Below, piece by piece: positions 49,901-51,844 of a DNA stretch of 64,000 nt (positions are counted from its first letter, which is position 1; the number at the start of each line of letters is the position of its first letter). This stretch comes from Thysanoteuthis rhombus (Eukaryota > Mollusca > Cephalopoda > Oegopsida > Thysanoteuthidae): contig OY735213.1 of the NCBI GenBank assembly GCA_963457665.1, forward strand, positions 50,102,785-50,166,784, written 5' to 3'. Position numbers and translations under genes: made by a program. Below the pieces are notes generated by a model that worked only from the letters and a program-made list of their open reading frames with translations, searched no databases and was not told where the DNA came from.

Positions 49901-51844
49901 AGGGACTAGTTTTGAATATCTGCCACCAGACTCGCTCAATTTCCAAATTCAGTGCTATCTCATTGCCTTTGTTGCGTAAGTTTCTGTGATGAAGTTTGGA
50001 TCACCTCCCTTTCTGGCCAAATATGGCTACTCTGTAGCAGAGCTCTTGATAAAAAATTCTATCTTTTTCTAAACAATCATGAAGAAAAGAGACCACCTTC
50101 ACTTGAAATCAATGATTATATAAACATCAAATAAAATCATTTTTAGAGACCGTCAACCAAAACTGTCACAATGTTTCTTCAGATTTCAAGTTGGTCCAGC
50201 TGGCTCTGTATGTATGTATCATGCAAACAGGTTGCAACAATAGAGCTAGAGGGCAGAAAATTTCAACATTTACTCCTTATTATGTCTTGTTTTTTGAAAA
50301 TACCCCCAATGGGTTTCCAGGGTGGGGGGTGGGGTAATTTGCAATGTAAGTTTATGTAAATTCAAACTTTCAAGTGATTCTAAAAAAGACAGGGAAAGTA
50401 ACTTATTCATCGAACATTACTTTTCCGAATTTCATTGATTGATCACCTTCAACGCAATGTTCTTTTTCTCTTCCAGTTGACTAATTATGAAAAGAAATGG
50501 CAACAACTGGAACAAAACAACCAAACAATGAAAGAATGTATCCTTCATAACTATTCATGATAAAGAATATCAATTCTTTGATTTTTAGAGCAAAAAAAAA
50601 GCCGTGATTGGATATTTATTTCTAAATTGCCTTTGGGTATACCAGCCCAGGCATACTAGCCCAATTAGGGTCCAAAATTGTAAAAAAAATGGTGTATCTT
50701 GTCAATTGGTATTTGTTGCCAAAGAAGTTACAGACAAAATCATGAAGGTAGGTATTCAAGCACACACCAATTAAATTCTCTTTCCATTGGAAAGTTGACA
50801 GAATTATCTTCCCAGTAATATATCATGTAATTTGTACAGACATCGAGTTTTCCGGTCCCGAACACGAGAGGCCAAATTGGTAGCATCTTGAAAAAATAGC
50901 TGCCACCTTAAATTTTCAACTAGGATTTCTTGGGACTATTATTATGGTGTTCTGGAGACTTTATAGAAATGCAAAATGGAGGGGAAAATTGTGTCTTAAT
51001 TTTTTTTCAAATTTAATCTATAGTTTGCAAATACTAATGTATACCTTTTTAATACATCATCTTCCTTTGCAGCTGGTCATAACATCAGTGATGTTTCCTG
51101 TAATCATTCAGCTGTTTCCACTTGTCATCTTAATTTCTGGATAATTCTTTTGACTCTTCAAAAAGAAGCTCATCCTGGTAGCTCCTTATTCACTAAAGAT
51201 TATTATTTTGGACCTGTGAATGTGACAGTCCGTTTATAATTCACTGAATATCCATCTGAATGTGAGAGTCTACTACAAAAATCACATTAAATTTTTATGT
51301 ACCATTTTCATTTTTTTGGAAATAACCCCGCAAAAATAGAAATTTTTTTTTTCTTCCATTTTACGATGAAAATTCATGCTAAATTTGACACCTTTCTGTG
51401 AGTACTTTCTTGCTGCTGAAAAGAAAGGATGTGGATTTCTGAGAGAAGGTGACAGTAACAGGAAGAATGAATGTTTGCAAATAGGAATCTGGAAAAATGA
51501 GTGACTTTACTTAATTCAATCGGTATTTATGTACAATCAAGTGCTGCAATCAGAAAAAAAACTCTAGCGGTCACAAATATCACTTTTTAAAAACCAAATT
51601 GATTAAACAACATCAATATTTCTATCCTCCCTGTTAAAGTAGAAATTTAATGTAGTATGTTGAATTAGCTCTGTCTTTTTGTTCTTTTTTTGATCTGTTG
51701 AGCATTTTCCTTATCCTTTTACCAGTCATTGGTTCCAAGAATGCAGAGTGTGATTACAAGTCAACAAAGATTGAGGCATTTGAATGTGTTGATGCATACA
51801 ACCTGCAACTACAATCAAAACATGCCACACAGTCTACATTGTAA
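2543..51844 (+). CDS. IFT74: IFT74, intraflagellar transport protein 74 (3' thirteen exons; N-terminus upstream of window)
   Basis: The coding sequence is the join of 2543-2621, 5254-5376, 9401-9434, 13631-13781, 16686-16765, 26560-26613, 35957-35997, 38314-38370, 46758-46878, 47319-47482, 49059-49184, 50477-50537 and 51726-51844. Every junction is AG/GT and the codon phases match from exon to exon, giving about 402 codons plus TAA. The product is almost entirely charged heptad-type coiled coil. Family landmarks I recognise by eye are [55 protein letters not shown] and MKEFI. Known biology: IFT74 pairs with IFT81 in the IFT-B core that carries tubulin and other cargo along ciliary microtubules. 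The present part is the central and C-terminal coiled coil; about 200 N-terminal residues, including the basic region, must lie upstream. Identification is from remembered family sequence, not a search. Confidence 0.9.
2728..3000. mobile_element. hAT-type MITE with imperfect 8-bp target duplication
   Basis: The left end CAGTGGTTTTTAACTTTTTT and the reverse complement of the right end (CAATAGTTCTTAACCAGG) form terminal inverted repeats of the hAT CAGTGGTT type. Flanks AGCAAAAC (2720-2727) and AGCTTGAC (3001-3008) agree at 5 of 8 positions, as expected of an aged 8-bp duplication. The 273 bp interior has no ORF, so the element is non-autonomous. Confidence 0.65.
3062..3282. repeat. Family B hairpin repeat
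   Basis: Two imperfect inverted arms: GGTTGCCAGAATTGACCAGA, GGGGAGAT, CAAGCTTTAT and GCAGGCAGGGGTTCGATACCA on the left; TGAACCTTTGCCTCCA, GTGCCTGTGTTGGGTAAG, AAGATAAAGCTTGAATTAT and CTCTGGCAACC on the right. The whole element can fold back on itself. Confidence 0.7.
3962..3990. repeat. GT microsatellite
   Basis: About 14 GT units with one GG interruption, immediately before a 5'-truncated family A copy. Confidence 0.9.
3991..4198 (+). repeat. Family A repeat, 5'-truncated
   Basis: Begins in the G-run/AAATTTCATTCACACGTGTTC part, then CAGACTTTTTAGTGACCCAA, TTATTCATTGATCACCCC, and ends GACGGTTTCTATTAAGTGACT. Confidence 0.75.
4605..4735 (-). repeat. tRNA-derived SINE fragment
   Basis: On the minus strand an A-box-like AGCCAAGAGGTTAGC is followed about 40 nt later by a B-box-like GAGCCAAATTCAAA, then GCATTCACTTCAGAGCCATGCCCTTGGGA. 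The CATGCCCTTGGGA body is shared with the copies at 14145, 23805 and 29745. Confidence 0.6.
5254..5376 (+). CDS. IFT74: IFT74 exon b
   Basis: A 41-codon exon in phase 0 at both ends, between TTATTTCCAG and GAG|GTAAGT. It starts [15 protein letters not shown] and ends IQNLEE. The E-P-E-M-K start continues INDM of the previous exon in the way IFT74 orthologs read. All of it is amphipathic coiled coil. Confidence 0.88.
6055..6350 (-). mobile_element. RTE LINE 3' fragment, antisense
   Basis: The reverse complement matches the C-terminal coding part of the LINE at 57647-60226 ([10 protein letters not shown] and IPRD region): CTTGCAACATGGCTGGCCCA, then GATGTCTGAGACTCCTGTTT and CATGTGAGGTTGAGCAT. 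Diverged and frameshifted. An AT microsatellite abuts its upper end. Confidence 0.8.
6353..6387. repeat. AT microsatellite
   Basis: About 16 TA units ending in GTACAT, directly at the end of the LINE fragment. Confidence 0.9.
6400..8028. other. Intron sequence, nothing recognised
   Basis: AT-rich intron without exon, repeat copy or ORF I can support. At 6665-6715 ATTTATCGACCCCTTAGATA and ATCGACCCCC are of unknown origin. Confidence 0.5.
8029..8473 (+). repeat. Family A repeat, near full length
   Basis: Starts ATTAGAAACAGTTTACCAAA and CTGTCAATAT; contains TGCACCAATGGAGATAGAG, CATTCATT, CAGACTTTTTTAGTGATGAC and CCATTGATCAGCCCC; ends ATGGTTTCTATTGAGTGACT and AACCAGACCTGT. A good reference copy for the family's ends. 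Confidence 0.85.
8970..9165. repeat. Two-copy tandem duplication, period 113 bp
   Basis: GGTGAAGGTATTGCTATACA at 8980 recurs as GGTGAAAGTATTGCTGTACA at 9093, each followed by AATTAATGT, ATAAGCTG, AAACA and ATTAAAT. About 85 % alike by eye. Confidence 0.8.
9401..9434 (+). CDS. IFT74: IFT74 exon c (34-nt very short exon)
   Basis: Only 34 nt: [11 protein letters not shown] plus one base, between ATTTTCCCAG and GCAG|GTATGT. It bridges phase 0 (after exon b) and phase 1 (before exon d), and the join restores the EL.MS..KQ.AVRLY stretch expected of the family. It is too short for ORF calling. The support is the splice sites, the phase and the fit to family spacing. Confidence 0.8.
9935..10350 (-). 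repeat. Family C interspersed repeat, minus orientation
   Basis: Contains ATGCAAATTGTCAAGGTTCT, TGCAAGATTTTA, ATCAAATCTTATGCTGGTATT and AGATAATCACTTCTGGTACA, the reverse complement of the family seen plus-strand at 34245 and 53030. Two partial internal duplicates (TGTCTGGTAGCACTGATGCA and TGTCTGGTTGTACTGTTACA) are visible. Confidence 0.65.
10351..11922. mobile_element. DNA transposon relic with Tigger-like inverted ends (1.57 kb)
   Basis: The left end ATATGGTCAGTCCTCACGTT followed by ATGAACAAGTT pairs with the right end, whose reverse complement reads TACAGATGGTCTCCGACTTA followed by TGAACAACTT. This end resembles TcMar-Tigger terminal repeats of the CAGATGGTCCCCGACTTA type. No transposase frame can be read inside. 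Class assignment is inference. Confidence 0.5.
12293..12577. repeat. Foldback (inverted-repeat) element
   Basis: Left arm 12293-12369 (CTGGGTAGTGAGTGTTATTT, then CCAAACTTTGCTTTTGT) is the imperfect reverse complement of right arm 12493-12577 (CCACAAAAGCAAAGTTTGAA, then GAAAATAACACTCACTACCC). The loop is about 120 nt. No ORF. Confidence 0.75.
13203..13510. repeat. Family B hairpin repeat, near full length
   Basis: Left arm: GGTTGGCAGATTTAAAAAGA, GGAGATTATCCAAGCTTTAT, CTCAGAGACTTACCCAAGAC, AGGCAATGGAATAGCATCGA. The right arm mirrors it: CTATTCCATTGCCTATTCTG, GGTAAGTCTCTGAGATAAAG, AGATTATCTCC. The GGCAGAGGTTCGATACCA block in the centre occurs twice. It ends about 120 bp before IFT74 exon d. Confidence 0.8.
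13631..13781 (+). CDS. IFT74: IFT74 exon d
   Basis: 151 nt between CTATTACCAG and CGCCA|GTAAGT. It encodes (V)[17 protein letters not shown], then the best family signature in the window, [20 protein letters not shown], ending ASIER(Q). It enters in phase 1 and leaves in phase 2. Its codon usage is visibly more GC-rich than the flanking intron. Confidence 0.92.
14065..14138. repeat. AT microsatellite
   Basis: Uninterrupted AT for about 37 units, directly followed by a tRNA-derived SINE. Confidence 0.95.
14145..14335 (+). repeat. tRNA-derived SINE
   Basis: A degenerate A-box (GGTTGCCTAATGATCAATG) is followed by the B-box-like GAATCGAGTTCAAAC, then the shared body CACTAATGCCCTTGGGAAAT and TTTAATCCACTTCCCTCTCT. 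The 3' part contains AGCAGGGCAGTTGAAGCCC. Other copies: 4605, 23805, 29745. Confidence 0.7.
14440..15020 (-). mobile_element. RTE LINE 3' fragment, antisense
   Basis: The reverse complement matches the C-terminal third of the 57-60 kb LINE, from the YLGQR block (TTTGTTGTCCTAGGTAGATG at about 14955) through YGAETW and RWAGHVARM to the VWQILGKVY end (CCCCAGGATTTGCCAGACCT at 14461). Frameshifted and dead. Confidence 0.85.
15190..16245 (+). pseudogene. Decayed Tigger/pogo-type DDE transposase
   Basis: Read across several frames, the plus strand keeps recognisable blocks of a Tigger/Jerky-like transposase in the right order: [12 protein letters not shown] (helix-turn-helix end) near 15370; [17 protein letters not shown] near 15740, matching the family's EQIFN.DET.L.WK.MP catalytic block but with K where the first catalytic D should be; PGFESSKD near 15820; then [20 protein letters not shown] near 16110, holding the second catalytic region. 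Many stops and frameshifts show it is non-functional. The assignment rests on family knowledge; the end coordinates are approximate. Confidence 0.8.
16340..16572 (+). repeat. Family A repeat, truncated at both ends
   Basis: Contains TTTGAAAATTATCCCCCAAA, CAATGTAAGTTAATGCTAAA, CCAGACTTTTTAGTGATCCA and TTATTCATTGATCAACC, ending in CTGCCAAAAGACAA. It stops about 110 bp before IFT74 exon e. Confidence 0.75.
16686..16765 (+). CDS. IFT74: IFT74 exon e
   Basis: 80 nt between TCTTTCAG and CAAA|GTAAGT. Its first base completes Q of exon d. It reads [19 protein letters not shown] then SDIQESQ, and ends on the first base of a split serine codon. A coiled-coil segment. Confidence 0.85.
16850..18447. other. 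Intron sequence, nothing recognised
   Basis: Contains a CTTT tract at 16860-16878 and a pair of overlapping ORFs of about 90 codons at 17561-17851 on opposite strands, with no recognisable protein pattern. No exon supported. Confidence 0.5.
18448..18887 (+). repeat. Family A repeat, near full length
   Basis: Starts ACTAAAACTGTCATTACAGG then TTTCTTCAG; contains GGCCACACCAATGAAGCTAG, TTCATGCTAAATTGGTCCCT and TTGATCAACCCCAACATTGA; ends GTGATGGTTTCTATTGAATA then ACTAACCAGACTTGT. Confidence 0.85.
18888..20384. other. Intron sequence, nothing recognised
   Basis: AT-rich, with no supported exon, repeat copy or RNA gene. Confidence 0.5.
20385..20660 (-). repeat. Family A repeat, AGTCCAGATAGATA subfamily, partial
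   Basis: Contains CTAGCAGACCAATTCATCAT, ACCTTCATTGTAAATTGAAC, a G run, then GGGCTAAGGGAAGTCCAGAT, an ATACA tract and AACCAGTCTGTCATGGGTAG. Same tail as the copies at 1835 and 44745. Confidence 0.65.
20790..21163 (+). repeat. Family A repeat, 3' end replaced by family B
   Basis: Starts ATTAGAAACAGTTAACCAAA then CTGTCAACATAG, has an expanded CTGG/GGCT tract, and runs to TTATTCATTGATCACC. The expected end is missing; family B sequence begins at about 21160. Confidence 0.8.
21160..21345. repeat. Family B hairpin repeat, truncated left arm
   Basis: GCATTGGAAAAAGGTTGAAA, TTCAAGTGAGTCTGTGGTGG, AGGTTCAGCACCAGCC, then GGCTGGTACCTCTGCCTCCA and CCAATGGGTAAGTCTCTAAG. Inserted in, or joined to, the 3' end of a family A copy. 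Confidence 0.7.
21884..22314 (+). repeat. Family A repeat, near full length
   Basis: Contains CTGATCTAGCTGACTATG, an expanded TATG tract (ATATATGTATGTATGTATGT), CACACTAATGGAGCTAAAGG, CATTCATGCTTGTTTCTTG and end AACGATTTCTATCGAGTGAC then TAGCCAGACGTGT. Confidence 0.82.
22547..23109 (+). mobile_element. 5'-truncated RTE LINE insertion with 16-bp target duplication
   Basis: Very close to 59651-60213 by eye: AAGCAAAGAATCACACTAGG, ATGGCAAGCCTTTGGCAGAG, through YGAETW and RDHKTAQYI to YVQRQTLKD and a (TGA)n tail. AATAAAATAAGTAATA flanks both sides (22531-22546 and 23110-23125), an exact duplication that sets the ends. In-frame TGA codons break the frame. Unlike the 57-60 kb copy it keeps an unshifted [12 protein letters not shown] block. 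Confidence 0.92.
23222..23256. repeat. TG microsatellite
   Basis: About 15 TG units with a TATG interruption. Confidence 0.9.
23258..23490 (-). repeat. Family C interspersed repeat, minus orientation
   Basis: TCTTGTAAATTTGCATGAGT, TCCAAATCTTATGCTGATAT, AGATAATTTATTCTCGTGCG and GTACAGGCTATGGTGATTCA correspond to the copy at 9935-10350. Confidence 0.6.
23805..24003 (-). repeat. tRNA-derived SINE, best copy
   Basis: On the minus strand: GGTGTGAGTGACCGAGTGGA (A box), then GCGAGCCGAGTTCAAACTCT (B box), GGTAGAGGCAGTTGGCATTC, and the shared body TGCACTGATGCCCTTGGGGA ending in CCTCCCTCCTC. The TGACCGAGTGG A box suggests a class II (Leu/Ser-like) tRNA ancestor; that is an inference. Confidence 0.75.
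24085..24290 (+). mobile_element. Family D, hAT-like short element
   Basis: The left end CAGTGATGTAGCTGAAAT and the reverse complement of the right end (CATTGAGCATAGCTGGAGA) are weakly inverted. The interior has GGGGGCCCCAAAAGCTTCAT, AATAATAGTTCACCTATTC and AAATTTTGGAAAGGGGCCCT. Homologous pieces occur at 47600-47690 (plus) and 62530-62710 (minus). I saw no target duplication. Confidence 0.5.
24866..25225. repeat. Probable interspersed repeat (family E)
   Basis: Internally repetitive: ATTGAGAACTATTGAAGATA and ATTGAGAACTTTTGGAGATA each precede TTGTGT. GGCCTGTTCTCCAG and ACCTGCTGTTCCAGTAAATT are parallel blocks. A 119-codon ORF (24843-25202) spans it but follows the duplication and has no protein-like pattern. 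Weakly similar wording at 47830-48050. Confidence 0.45.
25509..25846. mobile_element. hAT-type MITE with imperfect 8-bp target duplication
   Basis: The right end reads AAAGTTTGGGAACCACTG; the left end CTATGATTCCCAAAGTGT is its imperfect reverse complement (12 of 16). Flanks ATATACAT (25501-25508) and ATATAGAC (25847-25854) match at 6 of 8, the hAT target size. The 338 bp interior has no ORF. Confidence 0.75.
26560..26613 (+). CDS. IFT74: IFT74 exon f
   Basis: 54 nt between TTTCCTGCAG and GATG|GTGAGT. The split serine is followed by [17 protein letters not shown] and one base. The [11 protein letters not shown] block matches the family's QKY.ELKKRE region. The upstream intron is about 9.8 kb, the largest in the window; a family B hairpin half starts about 40 bp after the donor. 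Confidence 0.87.
26650..26768 (+). repeat. Family B half element beside IFT74 exon f
   Basis: CAGATTTGGCCAGAAGGGAA, GATTATCAGAGCTTCATCTC, AGAGACTTACCCAAAACAGA, then AATCAAGCGAGTCTG. Only the left arm is present; it starts about 40 bp after the exon f donor. Confidence 0.75.
26770..27467. other. Intron sequence, nothing recognised
   Basis: AT-rich; TCACAGAAGAGTTCCAATTT and CAAGTAGTTAATGTATTTAA (27158-27240) loosely echo 26125-26175 and 37500-37575, suggesting an old repeat I cannot define. Confidence 0.4.
27468..27866 (+). repeat. Family A repeat
   Basis: TTTCTCCAGTTTCCACATTG, GTCTGGCTGGCTATGTATGT, GGCTACATCAATGGAGCTGG, TTTATGCTAAATTCGTCCCA, TTTTTCAGTGATCACTACCC; ends TGGTTTCTATTGAGTT. Confidence 0.82.
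28021..28101 (+). repeat. tRNA-like sequence (SINE head or tRNA pseudogene)
   Basis: The D arm is perfect (GCTC/GAGC around AGGGGGTA), and the T arm is perfect (ACAGG, loop TTCAATC, CCTGT). The acceptor pairs mostly through wobbles with one mismatch. No acceptable 5-bp anticodon stem can be drawn in GCATCGCATTAAGTTGGCTT, so a working tRNA is unlikely. A similar A/B-box unit is at 52858. Confidence 0.6.
28430..29744. other. Intron sequence, nothing recognised
   Basis: AT-rich with a short TA run at 29051-29063. No exon, repeat copy or ORF supported. Confidence 0.5.
29745..29945 (-). repeat. tRNA-derived SINE
   Basis: On the minus strand: GAGAGTGACCAAGTGAAGTG (A box), TTAGTGAGTTGAGTTCAAAC (B box) and the body TGCACTAATGCCCATCAGAAA, ending in GGGCGGGTATGGCAGGGTG. 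Same family as 23805. Confidence 0.7.
30020..30440 (-). mobile_element. RTE LINE 3' fragment, antisense
   Basis: The lower end carries CATCATCATCAGCTTTTTGA, the reverse complement of the LINE's (TGA)n tail; then CCCCAAAATTTGTCAGGTCT, CTTGCAACATGACCAGCCCA and GTGCACGTTGCATGGTTCTT. Frameshifted. Confidence 0.82.
30489..30911 (+). repeat. Family A repeat, near full length
   Basis: CAACTAAAACTGTCAATATA, TTTCTTCAGTTTTCAAGTTG, GGCCGCACCAATGGAGCTAG, TTATTCATTGATCACCCCTC, end TTGAGTGATTATCTGGACC. The (ATGT)n tract is shortened. Confidence 0.82.
30912..32204. other. Intron sequence, nothing firm
   Basis: A local duplication: GAAATTTTTAAATACAGTCC and GAATTTTTAAATACCGTCCA (31789-31860), each followed by AAAAGG/AATAGG TTTTTCCACT-like text. 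No exon. Confidence 0.45.
32205..32332 (-). repeat. Mariner-like terminal sequence
   Basis: ATTGCTCCTAATGCTATTTA, then ACAAACCTTTTGGCCAACCC AAT. The reverse complement starts ATTGGGTTGGCCAAAAGG, resembling mariner terminal repeats. A second copy of this end is at 33290-33413. No transposase seen. Confidence 0.45.
33226..33286. repeat. 16-bp tandem repeat, about 4 copies
   Basis: GTAAATATTCCAGCAA starts at 33226, 33242, 33258 and 33274 with one T/C change. Confidence 0.95.
33290..33413 (-). repeat. Mariner-like terminal sequence, second copy
   Basis: AATGCTCCTAATGCTATCTA, then AAATTATTTGGCCAACCCAA T, parallel to 32205-32332. Confidence 0.45.
33494..33832 (-). repeat. Family A repeat
   Basis: On the plus strand: CTGGTTAATCACTCAATAGA, TGACCAACATCTTTTGGTAA, CATGCCATGTTGGGGGTGAT, CAATAAATAAGTTACTTCTA, CAGCCAGACCAACTTGAAAA and TTGTTTCTTAT end. 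Confidence 0.85.
34245..34570 (+). repeat. Family C interspersed repeat, plus orientation
   Basis: CAGCGTAGCCCGCACGTATA, CTAGAACTGATTATCTAAGA, a poly-A/T core, CGCACAGATGAGCAAAGAGA, ending GGGGCTACAG. Parallel to 53030-53460. Confidence 0.65.
34613..34862. repeat. Family B hairpin repeat
   Basis: GGTTGCTAGATTTGGCCTGA, TCCAAGGTTCATCTCAAAGA, TGGAGGCAAAGGTTGAATGC, then the right arm CCAATGCCTGTGTTGAGTAA and CCGGCAACCCT. Confidence 0.78.
35044..35461 (+). repeat. Family A repeat, near full length
   Basis: Starts ATTAGAAACACTAAATCAAA then CTGGCAAAG; four to five GGCT units; CTGCGCCAATGGAGCTAAAG; ATTGATCACCCCTAACTGGG; end ACAGTGTCTATTGTGTCCTG. Confidence 0.82.
35957..35997 (+). CDS. IFT74: IFT74 exon g
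   Basis: 41 nt between TTTTTTTCTAG and AAAAG|GTAATT. It completes the split E codon and encodes [13 protein letters not shown], ending in phase 0. Together with exon f it gives [14 protein letters not shown], equivalent to the family's DTFIE.F...K stretch. Confidence 0.85.
36222..36455. repeat. Family B hairpin repeat
   Basis: AGCCAGATTTGGCCAAAAGG, GCATTATCTCAGAGACTAAC, CCAATGGCCAGTATTAACCT, then CTATTCCAATGCCTGTTATG, GGTAAGTCTCTAAGATAAAG and AAATCTGGAAACCCT. Lies 220 bp after exon g. Confidence 0.78.
36460..38310. other. Intron sequence, nothing recognised
   Basis: AT-rich. CATTAACTGCTTGAAACTAC (37500) echoes sequence at 26135 and 27220, perhaps an old repeat. No exon apart from exon h at its end. 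Confidence 0.45.
38314..38370 (+). CDS. IFT74: IFT74 exon h
   Basis: 57 nt, 19 whole codons: [19 protein letters not shown], between TATTTTGCAG and GTG|GTAAGA. The Q-x-E-A-N-I-V-x-L-L-E block is a strong IFT74 signature. A family A repeat begins about 30 bp downstream of the donor. Confidence 0.9.
38402..38780 (+). repeat. Family A repeat, starting just after IFT74 exon h
   Basis: ATTGGAAATTGTCAACCAAA, GGGTTTCTTTAG, GGCCACACTAATGGAGCTAT, CAGACTTTTCAGTGACCAAA, TTATTCCTTGATCACCCC, end TTGTGTGACTAACCTAATC. Confidence 0.82.
39650..39880 (-). mobile_element. CR1/L2/jockey-like LINE reverse transcriptase C-terminal fragment
   Basis: The minus strand reads [20 protein letters not shown], then [35 protein letters not shown] and R. 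RGHSKKL, RKHFSNR..., WNKL (here with stops) and NTIKSNL are the usual end of non-LTR reverse transcriptase proteins. Two in-frame stops; dead fragment. Confidence 0.65.
40000..42470. other. Intron sequence, nothing firm
   Basis: A weak local duplication at 40768-40795 and 40930-40960 (CATCCAGCTTCAGTTGTTTT and TGTCCAGCTTTAGTTGTTTG). No exon or known repeat recognised. Confidence 0.45.
42870..42964. repeat. AT microsatellite with ATATGTAT/ATACAT interruptions
   Basis: About 95 bp of alternating A and T, leading directly into the first of two 200-bp direct repeats. Confidence 0.95.
42963..43183 (+). repeat. Direct repeat unit 1 (AT-spaced)
   Basis: ATCATTGTGTCATCCATAAA, GTTTCGTTGTATTACGACTC, GTGGCTATAGACTATCCATT, ATCCCATCCAGTACCACAAG, GGTCAGTGAGGTTAAATTTA and AGCAATATATCTATTTGTCA. 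Unit 2 starts 308-309 bp later. Unknown family. Confidence 0.85.
43271..43474 (+). repeat. Direct repeat unit 2 (AT-spaced)
   Basis: Same order as unit 1 with about 35 bp deleted after CTTCAGACCCGCAGG; ends GGTCAGTAAGGCTGAATTTA then AGCAATATATTTATTC. Flanked on both sides by alternating AT sequence. Confidence 0.85.
43478..43994. repeat. Complex ATATATGC/ATATATGT array with 136-bp higher-order period
   Basis: 517 bp built only from TA, TG, CA and rare GC steps. Irregular landmarks repeat at exactly 136 bp: GTGTATA at 43550 and 43686, AAGTATA at 43604 and 43740, GCGTATAC at 43640 and 43776. Open frames of 76-191 codons in several frames are products of this composition, not genes. Confidence 0.95.
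44312..44652 (-). repeat. Family A repeat
   Basis: CCGGTTAGTCACTCAATAAG, CATGCCATGTTGGGGGTGAT, CAGTTAAAAAATTTGAAAAG, GGTGCGGCCTGCATATATGA, end GTTGATGGTTTCTAATAG. First of three neighbouring minus copies. Confidence 0.85.
44745..45188 (-). repeat. Family A repeat, AGTCCAGATAGATA subfamily
   Basis: AATCCCAAGGGAAGTTATGA, TGTGTTGGGGGTGATCAATT, CAAACTAGTGACCAATTTAG, GGGCTGGGCAAAGTCCAGAT, then AGCAACAGTCATTAACCGGG and TTTTGTGGGTAGCAATGATT. Best copy of the subfamily. Confidence 0.8.
45195..45608 (-). repeat. Family A repeat, near full length
   Basis: TTTTCAGTCACTCAATACAA, GCTGTGTTGGGATGATCAAT, TTGCTTTTTGTTGGATCACT, CAGCCAGCCAGACCAACTTG, end TTTGGTTGATGGTTTCCTATT. Confidence 0.85.
45610..46755. 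other. Intron sequence, nothing recognised
   Basis: A 127-codon ORF (45594-45977) is rich in F, Y, I and K runs from AT-rich DNA and starts inside a family A copy; not supported as a gene. Confidence 0.5.
46758..46878 (+). CDS. IFT74: IFT74 exon i
   Basis: 121 nt between GGTTTTCAG and TGCAG|GTAAAC. It reads [20 protein letters not shown], then [20 protein letters not shown] and one base. The M..DLNFK..E..KSE.TA..LT pattern matches the IFT74 family. A 27-nt minisatellite begins 66 bp after the exon. Confidence 0.9.
46944..47173. repeat. 27-nt minisatellite, 8.5 copies
   Basis: Units begin AATGAAAATAGCCAACATTT and finish TGCACCT, at 46944, 46971, 46997, 47024, 47051, 47078, 47105, 47132 and 47159. 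The second unit is one base short. Because 27 is divisible by three, repeat-coded open frames arise on both strands (minus: ML.IFIRCK units, 97 codons). Lies in the IFT74 intron between exons i and j. Confidence 0.95.
47319..47482 (+). CDS. IFT74: IFT74 exon j
   Basis: 164 nt between CCATTTTCAG and AAAGAG|GTTTGT. It begins with the split E, then [20 protein letters not shown], and ends [10 protein letters not shown] in phase 0. The donor GTTTGT is weaker than the others in this gene. Confidence 0.88.
47600..47690 (+). repeat. Family D fragment
   Basis: TGCTGGAAGGAACCCCTTAA, GAGCCAAGCTCAGTTAGG and CAGATCTCCAGCTACAG parallel the right end of the element at 24085-24290. Confidence 0.5.
48060..48520 (+). 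repeat. Family F repeat, two tandem parts
   Basis: GGAATACCTACCTTTATGTT, AAAGCTAACAACATTTTCTT, CCAACAATATATCTTGTCC, then again AGAATACCTACTTTCACATA, AAAGCTGACAAAATTTTCTT, CTAACAACATGTCATGACAT, and CAAGGTCAAATTGGTGGCCA. A third copy is at 50690-50890. Confidence 0.65.
49059..49184 (+). CDS. IFT74: IFT74 exon k
   Basis: 42 codons between CTCTTTACAG and ACTCAG|GTAACA, phase 0 at both ends. It starts [20 protein letters not shown] and ends [12 protein letters not shown]. The NETNTQ end joined to LTNYEKKW of the next exon reproduces the family's NET..QL.NLE.KW junction. Confidence 0.9.
49590..49760 (-). repeat. Probable family C fragment
   Basis: AGTTTCTTTTTTTTTCAAAA, ATCTGATGGAGTACTGATGC and AATTTACAAGACTGTTG resemble the core of the copy at 9935-10350. 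Confidence 0.4.
49825..49868 (+). repeat. SINE body fragment
   Basis: ACACTAATGCCCCTGGGAAA then AGCATAAATCCATC matches the shared body of the tRNA-derived SINEs; no promoter boxes. Confidence 0.5.
49870..50040. repeat. Family B hairpin repeat, truncated
   Basis: TCTAGTGGTGGAGGTTCAAT, then TCTGCCACCAGACTCGCTCA, CTCATTGCCTTTGTTGCGTA, AAGTTTGGATCACCTCCC and TGGCCAAATATGGCTACTCT. Confidence 0.72.
50144..50462 (+). repeat. Family A repeat abutting IFT74 exon l
   Basis: CCGTCAACCAAAACTGTCAC, TTTCTTCAGATTTCAAGTTG, GTTGCAACAATAGAGCTAGA, TTATTCATCGAACATTAC, TTGATTGATCACCTTCAACG. The homology stops about 15 bp before the exon l acceptor, so the repeat contributes to the branch-point region. Confidence 0.8.
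50477..50537 (+). CDS. IFT74: IFT74 exon l
   Basis: 61 nt between TTTTCTCTTCCAG and GAAT|GTATCC. It reads [20 protein letters not shown] and one base of a split codon. The donor GTATCC is poor at +5. Read-through into the intron would add seven residues (CILHNYS) and stop at TGA 50558-50560. A family A repeat runs to about 15 bp before the acceptor. Confidence 0.88.
50690..50890 (+). repeat. Family F repeat
   Basis: GAAGGTAGGTATTCAAGCAC, GGAAAGTTGACAGAATTATC, TTCCCAGTAATATATCATGT, ATTTGTACAGACATCGAG, GGCCAAATTGGTAGCATC. Parallel to 48300-48520; lies in the last IFT74 intron. Confidence 0.65.
51726..51844 (+). CDS. IFT74: IFT74 terminal coding exon
   Basis: The acceptor is CCTTTTACCAG, and the first two bases complete an F codon, giving [21 protein letters not shown] and onward to TQSTL and TAA (51842-51844). 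The FI..K...DY pattern after MKE matches IFT74 C-termini, where the family ends about 35-40 residues after MKE; here 39 residues follow. After DY the tail diverges from what I know of vertebrate orthologs. The overlapping longer ORF from 51729 is in another frame and is not the gene. Confidence 0.78.
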
